Notes under the pieces: generated by a model
Databases searched by the model: none
Seen by the model: only the letters and a program-made list of their open reading frames with translations
Told to the model about the DNA's origin: nothing
Shown: in pieces, positions 43,810 through 59,527 of the stretch
How the letters are laid out: the number at the start of each line of letters is the position of its first letter
Numbering within the stretch: position 1 is the stretch's first letter
NCBI GenBank assembly: GCA_963695805.1
Contig: CAVOHV010000003.1
Coordinates: forward strand, 482,903 to 546,902
Source: DASUPK01 sp963695805
GTDB taxonomy: Bacteria > Actinomycetota > Thermoleophilia > Solirubrobacterales > 70-9
DNA length: 64,000 bases
Direction of reading: 5' to 3'
Translations under genes and position numbers: made by a program

Positions 43810-44346
43810 ATGCCGCTCTTCAACAAGAAGACGGCCGGCGACCGGCCGATCCTCGCCGTCGACATCGACGGCGTGATCAGCCTCTTCGGCTTCGCCCACC
43901 CGGTCGAGCCCGGCCGAGCCAACCCGGCGGACGCTCCCGGAGAGTTCCACCTGATCGACGGGATGCTCCACTGCATCGCGCTCGAGACAGGCCCGCGGCT
44001 GAACCGGCTGGCTGGGAGCTACGAGCTGATCTGGGCGAGCGGCTGGGAGGACCGCGCCAACGATCACCTGCCGGGCATCCTCGGGGTGCCGGAGCTCCCC
44101 TATCTGACCTTCGACGGACGTGCCCGCTTCGGCATGGCCCACTGGAAGCTGGACGCGCTCGAGGAGTACGCGGGCAACCGCCCGCTCGCCTGGGTCGACG
44201 ACAGCCTGGACGAGAGCTGTTACGGCTGGGCCGAGCAGCGGGAGGCCCCCACGCTGCTCGTGCCGACCGAGTCCGACCAGGGCCTGCTCGACGCCCACGT
44301 CGAAGCTCTCGAAGCGTGGGCCAAGGACGGCTTTCAGCCCCGGTAG
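43810..44346 (+). CDS. HAD-like hydrolase domain protein
   Basis: A 178-residue protein starting MPLFNKKTAGDRPILAVDID. The VDIDGVI motif is the HAD nucleophile/general-acid DxD, and LAWVDDSLDESCYGWAEQ supplies the late Asp pair; the middle (YELIWASGWEDRANDHLPGI) is typical of the small HAD group with no cap domain. Probably a phosphatase; some relatives are linked to nucleic-acid repair, but nothing here shows that. It is divergent from rpsL with only 37 bp between starts. Confidence 0.82.
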   Translation: MPLFNKKTAGDRPILAVDIDGVISLFGFAHPVEPGRANPADAPGEFHLIDGMLHCIALETGPRLNRLAGSYELIWASGWEDRANDHLPGILGVPELPYLTFDGRARFGMAHWKLDALEEYAGNRPLAWVDDSLDESCYGWAEQREAPTLLVPTESDQGLLDAHVEALEAWAKDGFQPR

Positions 44347-44376
44347 CCCAGTGGCATCGCCGGTAGACTCGCCGGG

Positions 44377-44700
44377 ATGGGAGAGGTGGTGCCGATCATC
44401 TTCTTGGCCGTGATCCTCAAGATCCCGGTCCTCTACGGGATGTGGCTGATCTGGTGGGCCGTAAAGGACGAGCCGCAGGTCGAGGACCTTCCGGGCGAGT
44501 CGGACGACCACAGCTTCCGCCGTTTCCGTCGCAATCCACTCAAGCCTGGGCCGCGCTCGCGCGGGCCGCACGGCGGCGCCGCGGAGGTGCGGCCGGGCTG
44601 CCCGCCGGGTGGTCGCACCAGGACGCCCGTGATCGCGCCCCGTCTCGCTCCGGGCATGGCCGCGCACGAGCGGCGTGAGCACGCGCCCGCCGGCAACTGA
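44377..44700 (+). CDS. small single-helix membrane protein
   Basis: A 107-residue protein with one N-terminal helix (VVPIIFLAVILKIPVLYGMW, then LIWWAVKDEP) and a basic, Pro/Gly/Arg-rich cytoplasmic tail (PRSRGPHGGAAEV). I have seen similar short proteins in related genomes without known role. Good ribosome site is not obvious. It lies between the HAD and VOC genes on the same strand. Confidence 0.6.
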   Translation: MGEVVPIIFLAVILKIPVLYGMWLIWWAVKDEPQVEDLPGESDDHSFRRFRRNPLKPGPRSRGPHGGAAEVRPGCPPGGRTRTPVIAPRLAPGMAAHERREHAPAGN

Positions 44701-44733
44701 CCCGGTCACAAAACCGAACAGGAGGGAATTCAC

Positions 44734-45123
44734 ATGGGACAGCCCGTGGTGCATTTCGAGGTCGTTGGCAAGGACTACGACCGGCTGAAGAGCTTCTACT
44801 CGGACGTCGCCGGATGGACCTATGACGAGCCGCCGGAGGCGACGCAGGAGGGCGTCCCCCCCTACGCCCTGGTGCCCCGGGAGGGCAATACCAACCCGGA
44901 GGGCATCGGCATCGGCGGCGGCATTGGCGTCGGGCCGGAGGGCTACGAGGGCCACGTCACCTTCTACATCGAGGTGCCGGACGTCGGCGCCTCCCTCGAT
45001 CAGGTCGAGAAGCTGGGCGGCACCCGGGTCATGGGGCCGGACTCACCGGTCGAGGGCCTGACAATCGGCCTGTTCACGGATCCGGAGGGCCACCTGGTCG
45101 GCCTGACGCAGGCGGCCCAGTAG
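44734..45123 (+). CDS. VOC-family (glyoxalase-like) protein
   Basis: A 129-residue VOC protein with CAGGAGGGA ten bases before ATG 44734. The beta-alpha-beta-beta-beta modules are VVHFEVVGKDYDRLKSFYSD and HVTFYIEVPDVGASLDQVEK; LFTDPEGHLVGL is the usual end with the metal-site Glu. His at the first strand and Glu at the last are kept. Substrate unknown. A strong hairpin follows. Confidence 0.88.
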   Translation: MGQPVVHFEVVGKDYDRLKSFYSDVAGWTYDEPPEATQEGVPPYALVPREGNTNPEGIGIGGGIGVGPEGYEGHVTFYIEVPDVGASLDQVEKLGGTRVMGPDSPVEGLTIGLFTDPEGHLVGLTQAAQ

Positions 45124-45132
45124 ACGTCGGAA

Positions 45133-45159
45133 GGCGGGCGGGTACAGGACCCGCCCGCC
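45133..45159. terminator. bidirectional terminator between VOC gene and rpoC
   Basis: GGCGGGCGGGT (45133-45143) and ACCCGCCCGCC (45149-45159) form a perfect 11-bp stem with a 5-base loop, seven bases before the rpoC stop on the other strand. There is no T-tract on either side, so termination may need other factors. It separates the convergent VOC gene and the rpoBC operon. Confidence 0.7.
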
Positions 45160-45166
45160 CAACCGC

Positions 45167-52839
<7,673 letters not shown>

Positions 52840-52921
52840 CTGGGCGACTCCTCAAAGTATTCGAAGGGTTGAGACCGCGCAACGAATCGGGCAGCAGGGC
52901 TCACCGGCGCGCGAACCGTGC

Positions 52922-52950
52922 ATAGTAACGCACGTCAACCCTTTCGTCAA
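52922..52950 (-). promoter_or_regulatory. rpoBC promoter
   Basis: On the minus strand TTGACG (52945-52950) and TACTAT (52922-52927) are spaced 17 bp. The expected start near 52915 leaves a leader of about 76 nt with GAGGAG before the TTG start. CCCTT-GACGA-AAGGG overlaps the -35 region as a small inverted repeat. This gives rpoBC its own promoter downstream of rplJL. Confidence 0.72.
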
Positions 52951-53026
52951 GGGTTGCTAACACGCCCGGTTGGGATGAGTCAGCCGATCTTACTCCGATT
53001 CCCAGCGCGTATGAACAGTGTAGCCG

Positions 53027-53069
53027 CCGTCATGAAACGGCCGCCACAAACAACGCGCGCCCGGATCTA
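53027..53069 (-). repeat. dispersed palindromic element, copy E
   Basis: On the minus strand it begins at the rplL stop: TAGATCCGGGCGCGCG, TTGTTTGTGGCCGCCG, TTTCATGACGG. The block TTTGTGGCCGCCG is shared with copies A-D. It separates rplL from the rpoB promoter and could stabilise or end the rplJL message. Confidence 0.72.
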
Positions 53070-53456
53070 CTTGATCTCGGCGGTTCCGCCGGCCTCCTGG
53101 ATCTCCTTGACCAGGTTGTCGGCCTCCTCGCGCTCGATGCCCTCCTTGACGGGCTTCGGAGCCTCGTCGACGAGGGCCTTCGCCTCCTTGAGGCCGAGCC
53201 CCGTCGCCGCACGCACGACCTTGATCACGCCGATCTTCTTGTCGCCGGGGCCCGTCAGGACGACGTCGACCGTGCCTGCCTCCTCCTCGCCCGCTCCGTC
53301 AGCGTCCGGCCCGCCGGCGGCGGGTGCTGCGGCCGCAACGGCGGTCGCGGAGACGCCGAACTCCTCCTCGAGCGCCTTGATGCGCTCAGAGAGCTCGAGC
53401 ACTGAGATGTTCTTGAGCTCGTCGATCCACTCCTCGGTTGAAACCTTGGTGGCCAT
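53067..53456 (-). CDS. rplL: 50S ribosomal protein L7/L12
   Basis: A 129-residue bL12: N-terminal dimer domain (EWIDELKNISVLELSERIKA), Ala/Gly hinge, and the factor-binding C-terminal domain (DVVLTGPGDKKIGVIKVVRA, LKEAKALVDEAPKPVKEGI). Recruits translation GTPases. Immediately follows rplJ. Confidence 0.98.
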   Translation of the reverse strand: MATKVSTEEWIDELKNISVLELSERIKALEEEFGVSATAVAAAAPAAGGPDADGAGEEEAGTVDVVLTGPGDKKIGVIKVVRAATGLGLKEAKALVDEAPKPVKEGIEREEADNLVKEIQEAGGTAEIK

Positions 53457-54182
53457 CTAGCTGCCTTCCTCCTTGTTCTCGTCGGAATCTTCTGAAGTCT
53501 CTTCTGTCTCTTCTGCCTGCTCCTCGCCGAGGTCCTGATCGCCCTCCATCGTTTCCTCGGCCTTGCCCTGGCCAGCCTCCTCGCCCTCCGGCGCCTCTTC
53601 CTCGGAGCTCTCCTCCGGTGACTCCTCGGGCTCGGGGTCGGCAGGCGTTTCCTCGGCTTCGCCGGTTACGAGGCCCTGCTCGGCGATCTGGCCCAGCTGC
53701 AGCGCGAGCCCCTGGATCATCGAGCCGAGGCCGCGGACGAGACCGGTGAGCGGGCTGGCGACGACGCCGGCGAATTGGGCGTTGAGCTGCTCGCGCCCCG
53801 GCAGGCGGGCGATCGCGATGAACGAGTCCCCGTCGAGGGTCTCGCCATCCATCAGGCCGCCCTTGTAGGTGAGCAGCTCCCACTCGGAGCCCAGCCGGAA
53901 GAGCGTCTTCGCGGCCTGCGCGGCGTCGCCGTTGACGAAGGTGAGCGCTGTCGGCCCCTCCAGGTACTCCTTGAGGGACTCGGTTCCCGCCTCGTCGGCG
54001 GCGCGCAGGGTCAGCCGGTTCTTGACGACGCGGAAGCGGGCGTCGGCGTCGCGGAGCCCCGAGCGCAGCTCGGCTGCCTGGGGCACGCTGATGCCGCGGT
54101 AGTCGACGGCGAAGATCGCCTGCGCGTCCTTGAGCTCCTCGGCGAGCTCCTTCACGACTGCTGTCTTCTGGTCTCTGTCCAT
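53457..54182 (-). CDS. rplJ: 50S ribosomal protein L10 with acidic tail
   Basis: A 241-residue uL10 from ATG 54182 (MDRDQKTAVVKELAEELKDA, FAVDYRGISVPQAAELRSGL). The normal domain plus L12-binding helix ends near residue 175; about 65 residues of Glu/Ser/Gly follow (DPEPEESPEESSEEEAPEGE). It anchors L12 to the stalk and usually binds its own leader RNA. The upstream frame to 54236 crosses the attenuator and is rejected. Confidence 0.95.
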   Translation of the reverse strand: MDRDQKTAVVKELAEELKDAQAIFAVDYRGISVPQAAELRSGLRDADARFRVVKNRLTLRAADEAGTESLKEYLEGPTALTFVNGDAAQAAKTLFRLGSEWELLTYKGGLMDGETLDGDSFIAIARLPGREQLNAQFAGVVASPLTGLVRGLGSMIQGLALQLGQIAEQGLVTGEAEETPADPEPEESPEESSEEEAPEGEEAGQGKAEETMEGDQDLGEEQAEETEETSEDSDENKEEGS

Positions 54183-54357
54183 TTCGTTCCCTGTGGCGCC
54201 CACCCTGATGCCGGGCCAAAAGAAAGACCCGCACACAGGCGGGCCAGGGCTGGCGGTCTGATGACCGGGTGACTGGCGCTCACCTGCGCTGGACTTCCGG
54301 ACTCTTCACATCGAGTCCCGCCGGCGGTCTGGGGCGGCGATTCGTGGGCGCAGAATG
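54183..54357 (-). promoter_or_regulatory. L10-type leader with attenuator
   Basis: The 175-base rplA-rplJ gap holds GC-rich helices ahead of a terminator (54218-54245: GGCCCGC, 6-base loop, GCGGGTC then TTTCTTTT) that ends about 35 bases before the rplJ start. Location and layout match the ribosomal protein L10 leader, where L10-L12 binding favours the terminator. The L10-binding kink itself I could only place roughly (AGACCGCCGGCGG and CCAGCGCAGG segments). Confidence 0.72.
54218..54245 (-). terminator. intrinsic terminator/attenuator in rplJ leader
   Basis: Seven-bp stem (one G-U pair) with loop CTGTGT, followed by TTTCTTTT on the minus strand. It lies between rplA and rplJ and so acts before rplJL; partial read-through would set L10/L12 output. 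Confidence 0.8.
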
Positions 54358-55158
54358 TTAGGCGGTCGCAGCCTCCTCCGCGGGCTCGTCGGTGGTCGGC
54401 GCGGATTCCGCTGCAGTCCCATCGTCGTCTTCGGTCGCAGCGGCGCCCGCACCCTGCATGATCTCGGCGCGGCGGGTCCGAGCCGGGTCGACCCGGATGC
54501 CGGGACCCATCGTGGTGGTCAGCGTGATCGAGAGGATGTAGCGGCCCTTCGCCGCCGCGGGCTTGGCGCGATTGATCTCCTCGATCACCGCGGCGTAGTT
54601 CTCGAGCAGGTCGGCCTCGGAGAAGCTGGTCTTCCCGATTGCCAGGTGGACGATCGCCTGGCGGTCGGTCCGGTACTCGACCTTGCCCGCCTTGGCCTCC
54701 TCGACGGCCTTGGCGATGTCATCGGTGACGGTGCCGACCTTGGGGTTGGGCATCTTGCCCTGTGGGCCGAGGATGCGCCCGAGCTTGCCGACCTTCGGCA
54801 TCTGCGAGGGGTGCGCGATCGCGACGTCGAAGTCGGTCCAGCCGCCCTCGACTCGCTCGGCGAGGTCGTCCGAGCCGACGAAGTCGGCGCCGGCGTCGTT
54901 GGCCTGGCGGGCCGCGTCGCCCTCGGCGAAGACTGCGATGGAGACGTCCTTGCCGAGGCCCTTGGGCAGCGCCAGGGTGCCGCGCAGCTGCTCCTCGGCG
55001 TGACGGACGTTGACCCCGAGGCGGATGTGGAGCTCGACCGTCTCGTCGAACTTCGCCCCGGCGGTCTCCTTGATCAGGTGGACCGCCTCGGCGGGCGGAT
55101 ACGCCCGCGTCCGGTCGATCTTCTCGTAGGCATCTCGGTAGCGCTTGCCGCGAGCCAT
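54358..55158 (-). CDS. rplA: 50S ribosomal protein L1
   Basis: A 266-residue uL1 (MARGKRYRDAYEKIDRTRAY, GRILGPQGKMPNPKVGTVTD, RTDRQAIVHLAIGKTSFSEA). The last ~35 residues form an acidic Ala/Glu/Thr tail (TEDDDGTAAESAPTTDEPAE) beyond the normal end. Forms the L1 stalk. Start is ATG 55158; the frame is open to 55215 across the rplK gap. Confidence 0.96.
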   Translation of the reverse strand: MARGKRYRDAYEKIDRTRAYPPAEAVHLIKETAGAKFDETVELHIRLGVNVRHAEEQLRGTLALPKGLGKDVSIAVFAEGDAARQANDAGADFVGSDDLAERVEGGWTDFDVAIAHPSQMPKVGKLGRILGPQGKMPNPKVGTVTDDIAKAVEEAKAGKVEYRTDRQAIVHLAIGKTSFSEADLLENYAAVIEEINRAKPAAAKGRYILSITLTTTMGPGIRVDPARTRRAEIMQGAGAAATEDDDGTAAESAPTTDEPAEEAATA

Positions 55159-55192
55159 CACACCGTCCTTCGCATTTCGCTTCGCTTCATGC

Positions 55193-55621
55193 TCAGAGGC
55201 CCTCCACAGTGACACCCATCGAACGGGCGGTGCCGGCGATGATCTTGGTGGCGGCGTCGAGGTCGTTGGCGTTCAGGTCGGGCATCTTGCGCTCGGCGAT
55301 CTGACGGGCCTGATCCACGGTGATCGATCCGACCTTCTCGCTGTGCGGCTCGCCCGAGCCCTTCTCGATCCCGGCGGCCTCCTTGATCAGGACGGCGGCC
55401 GGCGGAGTCTTGGTGATGAAGTCGAAGGAACGGTCCTCGTAGACCGTGATCTCGACCGGGATGATGGTGCCGATGTCCTGCTGAGTCTGCGCGTTGAACG
55501 CCTTGGTGAACTCCATGATGTTGACGCCGTGCTGACCCAGCGCGGGACCGACCGGAGGCGCCGGGTTGGCCGCGCCGGCCGGGATCTGCAGCTTGATCTG
55601 GGTGAGGACCTTCTTGGCCAT
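55193..55621 (-). CDS. rplK: 50S ribosomal protein L11
   Basis: A 142-residue uL11 (KVLTQIKLQIPAGAANPAPP, VGPALGQHGVNIMEFTKAFN) with the Pro-rich thiostrepton-site helix. Part of the GTPase-associated centre. Two bases after nusG. Confidence 0.98.
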   Translation of the reverse strand: MAKKVLTQIKLQIPAGAANPAPPVGPALGQHGVNIMEFTKAFNAQTQQDIGTIIPVEITVYEDRSFDFITKTPPAAVLIKEAAGIEKGSGEPHSEKVGSITVDQARQIAERKMPDLNANDLDAATKIIAGTARSMGVTVEGL

Positions 55622-55623
55622 GG

Positions 55624-56145
55624 CTAGATCTTCTTCACCTGGTCGTAGTTGACTTCGACCGGAGTCTCGCGGCCGAAGATGGAGACGAGCACCTTGAGCT
55701 TGGCCGCGTCCTCATTGATCTCGGCGATCTCGCCCGAGAAGTCCGCGAGCGGGCCGGAGACCACCTTGACGGACTCGCCGATCGAGAACTGGGCGCGGGT
55801 GCGTGGCCGCTCCGCTGTCTCGCGGTGGAGCAGGCGGTCGACCTCGACCTTGGAGAGTGGGATCGGCTTGTTGCGCGAGCCGACGAAACCGGTCACCCCG
55901 GGGGTGTTCTTGACCAGTCCCCAGGCGTCGTCGGTCATCTCCATGTTGACCAGCACGTAGCCGGGCATCGTGCGCTTCTCGGTCTGGACCTTCTGGCCGT
56001 CCTTCATCTCCGAGATCTGCTCGGTGGGGACGACGACCTGGCGCACATTGCGCTCCTGGCCCATCGTGTGGACGCGGTGCTCGAGGTTCTGCTTGACCTT
56101 GTTCTCGTGCCCCGAATAGGTGTTGATCACGTACCAGCGAAACAT
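55624..56145 (-). CDS. nusG: transcription antitermination factor NusG
   Basis: A 173-residue NusG: NGN domain (MFRWYVINTYSGHENKVKQN, MPGYVLVNMEMTDDAWGLVK, NTPGVTGFVG) and C-terminal KOW (ESVKVVSGPLADFSGEIAEI). Couples polymerase to Rho and the ribosome. Lies between secE and rplK as usual. Confidence 0.98.
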   Translation of the reverse strand: MFRWYVINTYSGHENKVKQNLEHRVHTMGQERNVRQVVVPTEQISEMKDGQKVQTEKRTMPGYVLVNMEMTDDAWGLVKNTPGVTGFVGSRNKPIPLSKVEVDRLLHRETAERPRTRAQFSIGESVKVVSGPLADFSGEIAEINEDAAKLKVLVSIFGRETPVEVNYDQVKKI

Positions 56146-56163
56146 CGTCGAAATCTCCGATCC

Positions 56164-56805
56164 CTAGATGATCCGCTGGATCAGCCAGTTGAAGGCGGCG
56201 TCGAGACCGCCGAGGTAAGCGGCCATCACTGCCACGAAGATGAAGGTGACGGCCGAGGCCTGGACAAGCGTGTCCCGGTCGGGCCATTGGACCCGCTTGA
56301 GCTCTGCCCAGCAGGAAAGCAGGAATCCGAGCACCGGGCCGCGCCGCTTCTCGGCCTTCTCGGCCTGGCCCTTCTGAAGTTCCTTGGCGCGCGCCTTGCG
56401 GCGCTCCTCCTTCTCGCGATCGCGGCGCTCCCGCCGGCTCTCACGCGGCTCCGCCGGTGCGGTCGCGGCGTCGCCGTCCGGCCGGCCGACGTCGGCGCGT
56501 GATGGAGCGGGCGCCTCGGTCTCGGGTCGGACCTGCTCGGGGATGATCCCCGGCACCGGAGAGCCGGCGTCCTCGACGTCGGGTACTTCGCCGGGCTTCT
56601 CGACGACCCGCTCTCCGTACTCGTCCACGCGAGCGCCTGTCTCTATGGCCGCCTCGGCCTCGGCGACCTCGCCGGAGACACCCAGTCGGGTGTCCTCCTG
56701 CGCGCGCTCCTCCTGCTCGGCGGCGGGGTCCGACTGCACCCGGCGCTGCTCGGCCTGCTGCCGACGGCGGCGTTCGGCCTTCCGCTGTGCTCTCGTCTTC
56801 GCCAT
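56164..56805 (-). CDS. secE: preprotein translocase subunit SecE with long N-terminal extension
   Basis: A 213-residue protein from ATG 56805 (MAKTRAQRKAERRRRQQAEQ). Only the last ~60 residues are SecE proper: the amphipathic LLSCWAELKRVQWPDRDTLV and one helix (SAVTFIFVAVMAAYLGGLDA). About 150 residues of charged Arg/Glu/Ala sequence precede it, with a second very basic stretch (SRRERRDREKEERRKARAKE) just before the amphipathic helix. Clamps SecY in the translocon. Confidence 0.93.
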   Translation of the reverse strand: MAKTRAQRKAERRRRQQAEQRRVQSDPAAEQEERAQEDTRLGVSGEVAEAEAAIETGARVDEYGERVVEKPGEVPDVEDAGSPVPGIIPEQVRPETEAPAPSRADVGRPDGDAATAPAEPRESRRERRDREKEERRKARAKELQKGQAEKAEKRRGPVLGFLLSCWAELKRVQWPDRDTLVQASAVTFIFVAVMAAYLGGLDAAFNWLIQRII

Positions 56806-56818
56806 CCCGACCTGCGCT

Positions 56819-56980
56819 CTAGCGCGTCTCCTTATGCGGGGTGTGGCAAGCGCACCAGCGACAGTACTTGCGCAGCTCGATCCGGTCCGGCGAATTCCGC
56901 CGTGACTTATTCGTTTCGTAGTTGCGGCGCTTGCACTCCTCACAGGCGAGTGTCACGCCAATTCGAACGTCAGAGGCCAT
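56819..56980 (-). CDS. rpmG: 50S ribosomal protein L33, zinc type
   Basis: A 53-residue bL33 (MASDVRIGVTLACEECKRRN). Cys13, Cys16, Cys40 and Cys43 form the zinc site (C+ form). GGAGAC precedes ATG 56980. First gene of the rpmG-secE-nusG block; the usual neighbouring tRNA-Trp is not present. Confidence 0.94.
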   Translation of the reverse strand: MASDVRIGVTLACEECKRRNYETNKSRRNSPDRIELRKYCRWCACHTPHKETR

Positions 56981-57094
56981 GTCTCCTCAACTTCACTTTG
57001 ATGCCGTACTCGATGCGCGGCCGGACAGAAAAAAACCCCCGGCCCCAGGCACGAGGTGAGTCCAAGAATAGCGACCGTTTGCGCCACCGTCCGG

Positions 57095-57523
57095 CTACTG
57101 AACCGGTTGGCCCGTGAAGGCCGCGGCGCGCTCGTAGATCTTGTAGAGCTTGAAGCCGCGGGCGAAGCTCTGATCACACCAGCGGTTGAAGAGGTTGTAG
57201 GCGTCCTTGTCGTCCAGCACCGCCCCGGTGCCGGACGGAGAGGACGCGTTGTTACCCACGATCGGGCCCCCGGCGAAGTCCTTGAGCTGCTTGATCGTGC
57301 CGAGGCGCTGCTCGGTGTTCGCCTGATTCCAGTCGTTGCAGTCGGCGAGGCTGATCGGCTGGCCGACGCTCGGTCCGACGTTCACCTGGGGCTGGGTGCC
57401 GGAGCCGCCGCCGCAGCCCGCAATCAGAACTCCCGCGACGAGCGCCGCGACGGGGGCCGCCGGGCGGCGACGGCGAGGACCGGAGGAACCGCGGGCTATG
57501 GCTTGGGCGGGGTTGTGAACCAC
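57095..57523 (-). CDS. small lipoprotein, conserved hypothetical
   Basis: A 142-residue protein from GTG 57523, overlapping the end of the upstream beta-helix gene. An Arg-rich n-region and hydrophobic stretch end in a lipobox (VLIAGC), so it is probably a lipoprotein. The mature part has ADCNDWNQAN, DKDAYNLFNRWCDQSFARGF and KLYKIYERAAAF, a pattern I associate with hypothetical proteins of Solirubrobacterales-type genomes; the Cys pair may be disulfide bonded. Function unknown. Confidence 0.75.
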   Translation of the reverse strand: MVHNPAQAIARGSSGPRRRRPAAPVAALVAGVLIAGCGGGSGTQPQVNVGPSVGQPISLADCNDWNQANTEQRLGTIKQLKDFAGGPIVGNNASSPSGTGAVLDDKDAYNLFNRWCDQSFARGFKLYKIYERAAAFTGQPVQ

Positions 57524-59438
57524 AGGCAGCTCGGGTCTCCCTTGGGAACCGTGCTGCACGTTAATTCCTCTTCGACCTGGCCGTTCATGGCGCCAACCGA
57601 TGGGCTGTCGGCACAGTTGGACGGGAGGTTGTTCGGGGGGGCGCCGCTCGGCGAGGGCAGGCCGGTGACGCTCGCCGCCGTGCCGTCCGGGCCCGTGTTG
57701 CTGTACCAGCAGTTCCCCGTGTTGAGCGTCGGGTCGATGGAGACGCCGCCCTGGTCCCACCAGAAGTCCACGCCGTTCCGCTTGACGCTGCCCTTCGGAG
57801 CCACGCCCATCTTGTTGGAGTAGAACTGGTTGCGATACGAGGTGGCCGGCACCGTCGCTGTCGGATCGCAGCCGGCCACCTGGTTGTCCGGGTCGTCGCA
57901 GACGAACTGGTCGGGGACCTGGAAGAGCATCGCCCCGCGGCGCCAGTTGTCGTAGAAGTTGTTGTTGCGGACCACGTTCGCGTTCCCGCCCGCGATCCAC
58001 ATTCCTGTCCCGACCGGCACCGGGACGCTGGGGACGACGTCGGAACAGCCCTGCTTCGGCCCGCTCGGGCCCGGGCTCTGTCCGGCGCCGCATTGGGGCA
58101 GGTACGCGTTGAAGTTGTTCGAGTAGATGTCGTTGTTCTCGAGCAGGTCGGAGTCCTGGGGGAAGCCGGGATGGCCGGGCGCGGTAAAGACGTCCGTCGA
58201 GAACCCCATCGAGTTGTTGTAGAGAGCGTTGTTGTGGAGCCAGACGGCGTTGCCGTCCGTGCCCGAGTAGCCCAGCGTGCTGTGGCGCATGTCGCAGTTG
58301 CGGAGCTCGGTGCCGTAACGGCGCTGATTCGGCGGCACGGCCTCGCCGAGGTCCGCGCTGGCACCCGGATAGAGGGCCGAATCGCCAGCTCCCCAGGCGT
58401 CGCAGTTCTCGATCAGGGAATGGTCGGCGACGAACGTGAGCAGGCCGTACTCACCCGCGTACGGGGCCTTGAAGCGGTTGAGGTGGGAGCCGTCGGTCTC
58501 GATTACGTAGATGTCGTGCTCCCTGGCGTGACGGACCTTGATGTTGTCGAGGACGAATCCGTCGGCGCGGTCGGCGCGGATGCCGACGTCCTTGACCGAG
58601 CCGATCGGCGGGCCGTCGCCAGAGGCGGTGTTGCCGGCGTCGACCGTGACGTCATCGGGCGAGACGCCGGTTCCCTGGATCTGCAGGTTGCAGCGGATGC
58701 AGGCTCCGGCGTCTGGAATGACGTGGCGGTCCAGACTCGGCGGCTGCGGGACCGGGGTGTTGGTCAGGGCGCGGCCGAGAACGGCGATCAGGTTCTGGTC
58801 GTTTGGGCAGTGAAATTGGTAGGCGTAGGAGACCGCGCCCGCCTGGTTCTTGTCGTTGGTGATCTTGTACTGGTCGCAGGCCGGGTCGTTGGTCGGCTTG
58901 GAGCGCGACTTCGGCTCCTTGTAGAGGCCGGGCATGATCTCGATGCGGTCGTTGTTGTGAGCAGGCGGTGACCGCCTTCTGGATCGACTTGTACGTGCAC
59001 TGCCGCAGCAGCTTGAGGTTGAATGCGCGCAGCTTCTTCGCCTTCTTCTTCTTCAGCTTCAGAGGCGGCTGCGATTTGCGCAGCTTGTAGCCCTTCTTGC
59101 GCGCCTTCTTGATCGACTTGTTGAGCTGCTTGATCGTCTTGTTCTTTGAGAGCTTCTTGTCGCTGCGCGTTCTTGCGGAGCTTCTTGCTCGGCAGGTTCG
59201 GGCAGACGACCCGGGTCTTGCCGGGCTTCTTCTTGTCGAGGGCGCTGAAGAGCTTGCGAACGGCCGGCACGGAGCCGCCGGCGGCGGGCTTGAGCGAGGT
59301 GTCGGGTGCCGGGTCGGGCCAGTAGGAGGCGCGCTCGATGTGGCCGAGGGCGAGGGCGGGCAGCAGTACGGCTACCGCCGCGATCGCGATCGCGACGATC
59401 AGATTCCGACGCCGATGTCTAGCCATCCTGGCTCGCAT
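57496..59438 (-). pseudogene. secreted right-handed beta-helix protein, two net +1 frameshifts
   Basis: A 646-residue secreted protein if repaired. N-terminal signal (NLIVAIAIAAVAVLLPALAL) and a Lys-rich region (IKQLNKSIKKARKKGYKLRK) lead into a parallel beta-helix domain of the pectate-lyase/NosD type (GSHLNRFKAPYAGEYGLLTF, LIENCDAWGAGDSALYPGAS, NNALYNNSMGFSTDVFTAPG, NANVVRNNNFYDNWRRGAML). The frame breaks at 59162 (extra base before GAC) and 58957 (extra base before AAC); from 58935 on it is one open frame. Role possibly polysaccharide binding or cleavage; no catalytic set can be named. Confidence 0.8.
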
Positions 59439-59527
59439 CCCTCTCCTCCGACCCTATTGCGGCCCTCTCCTCGGGCCGAATCTAACAAAGCGGAACGCGA
59501 CCGTGCGTCCAGAGTTGCGAATTCCGG

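Noticed and set aside
57020..57045. T7 tract after a G/C-rich stretch upstream of rpmG on the minus strand
   Set aside because: It looks like a terminator for the lipoprotein gene, but I cannot draw a stable stem immediately before the T run; only GGCCGG/CCGGCC spanning the T run pairs.
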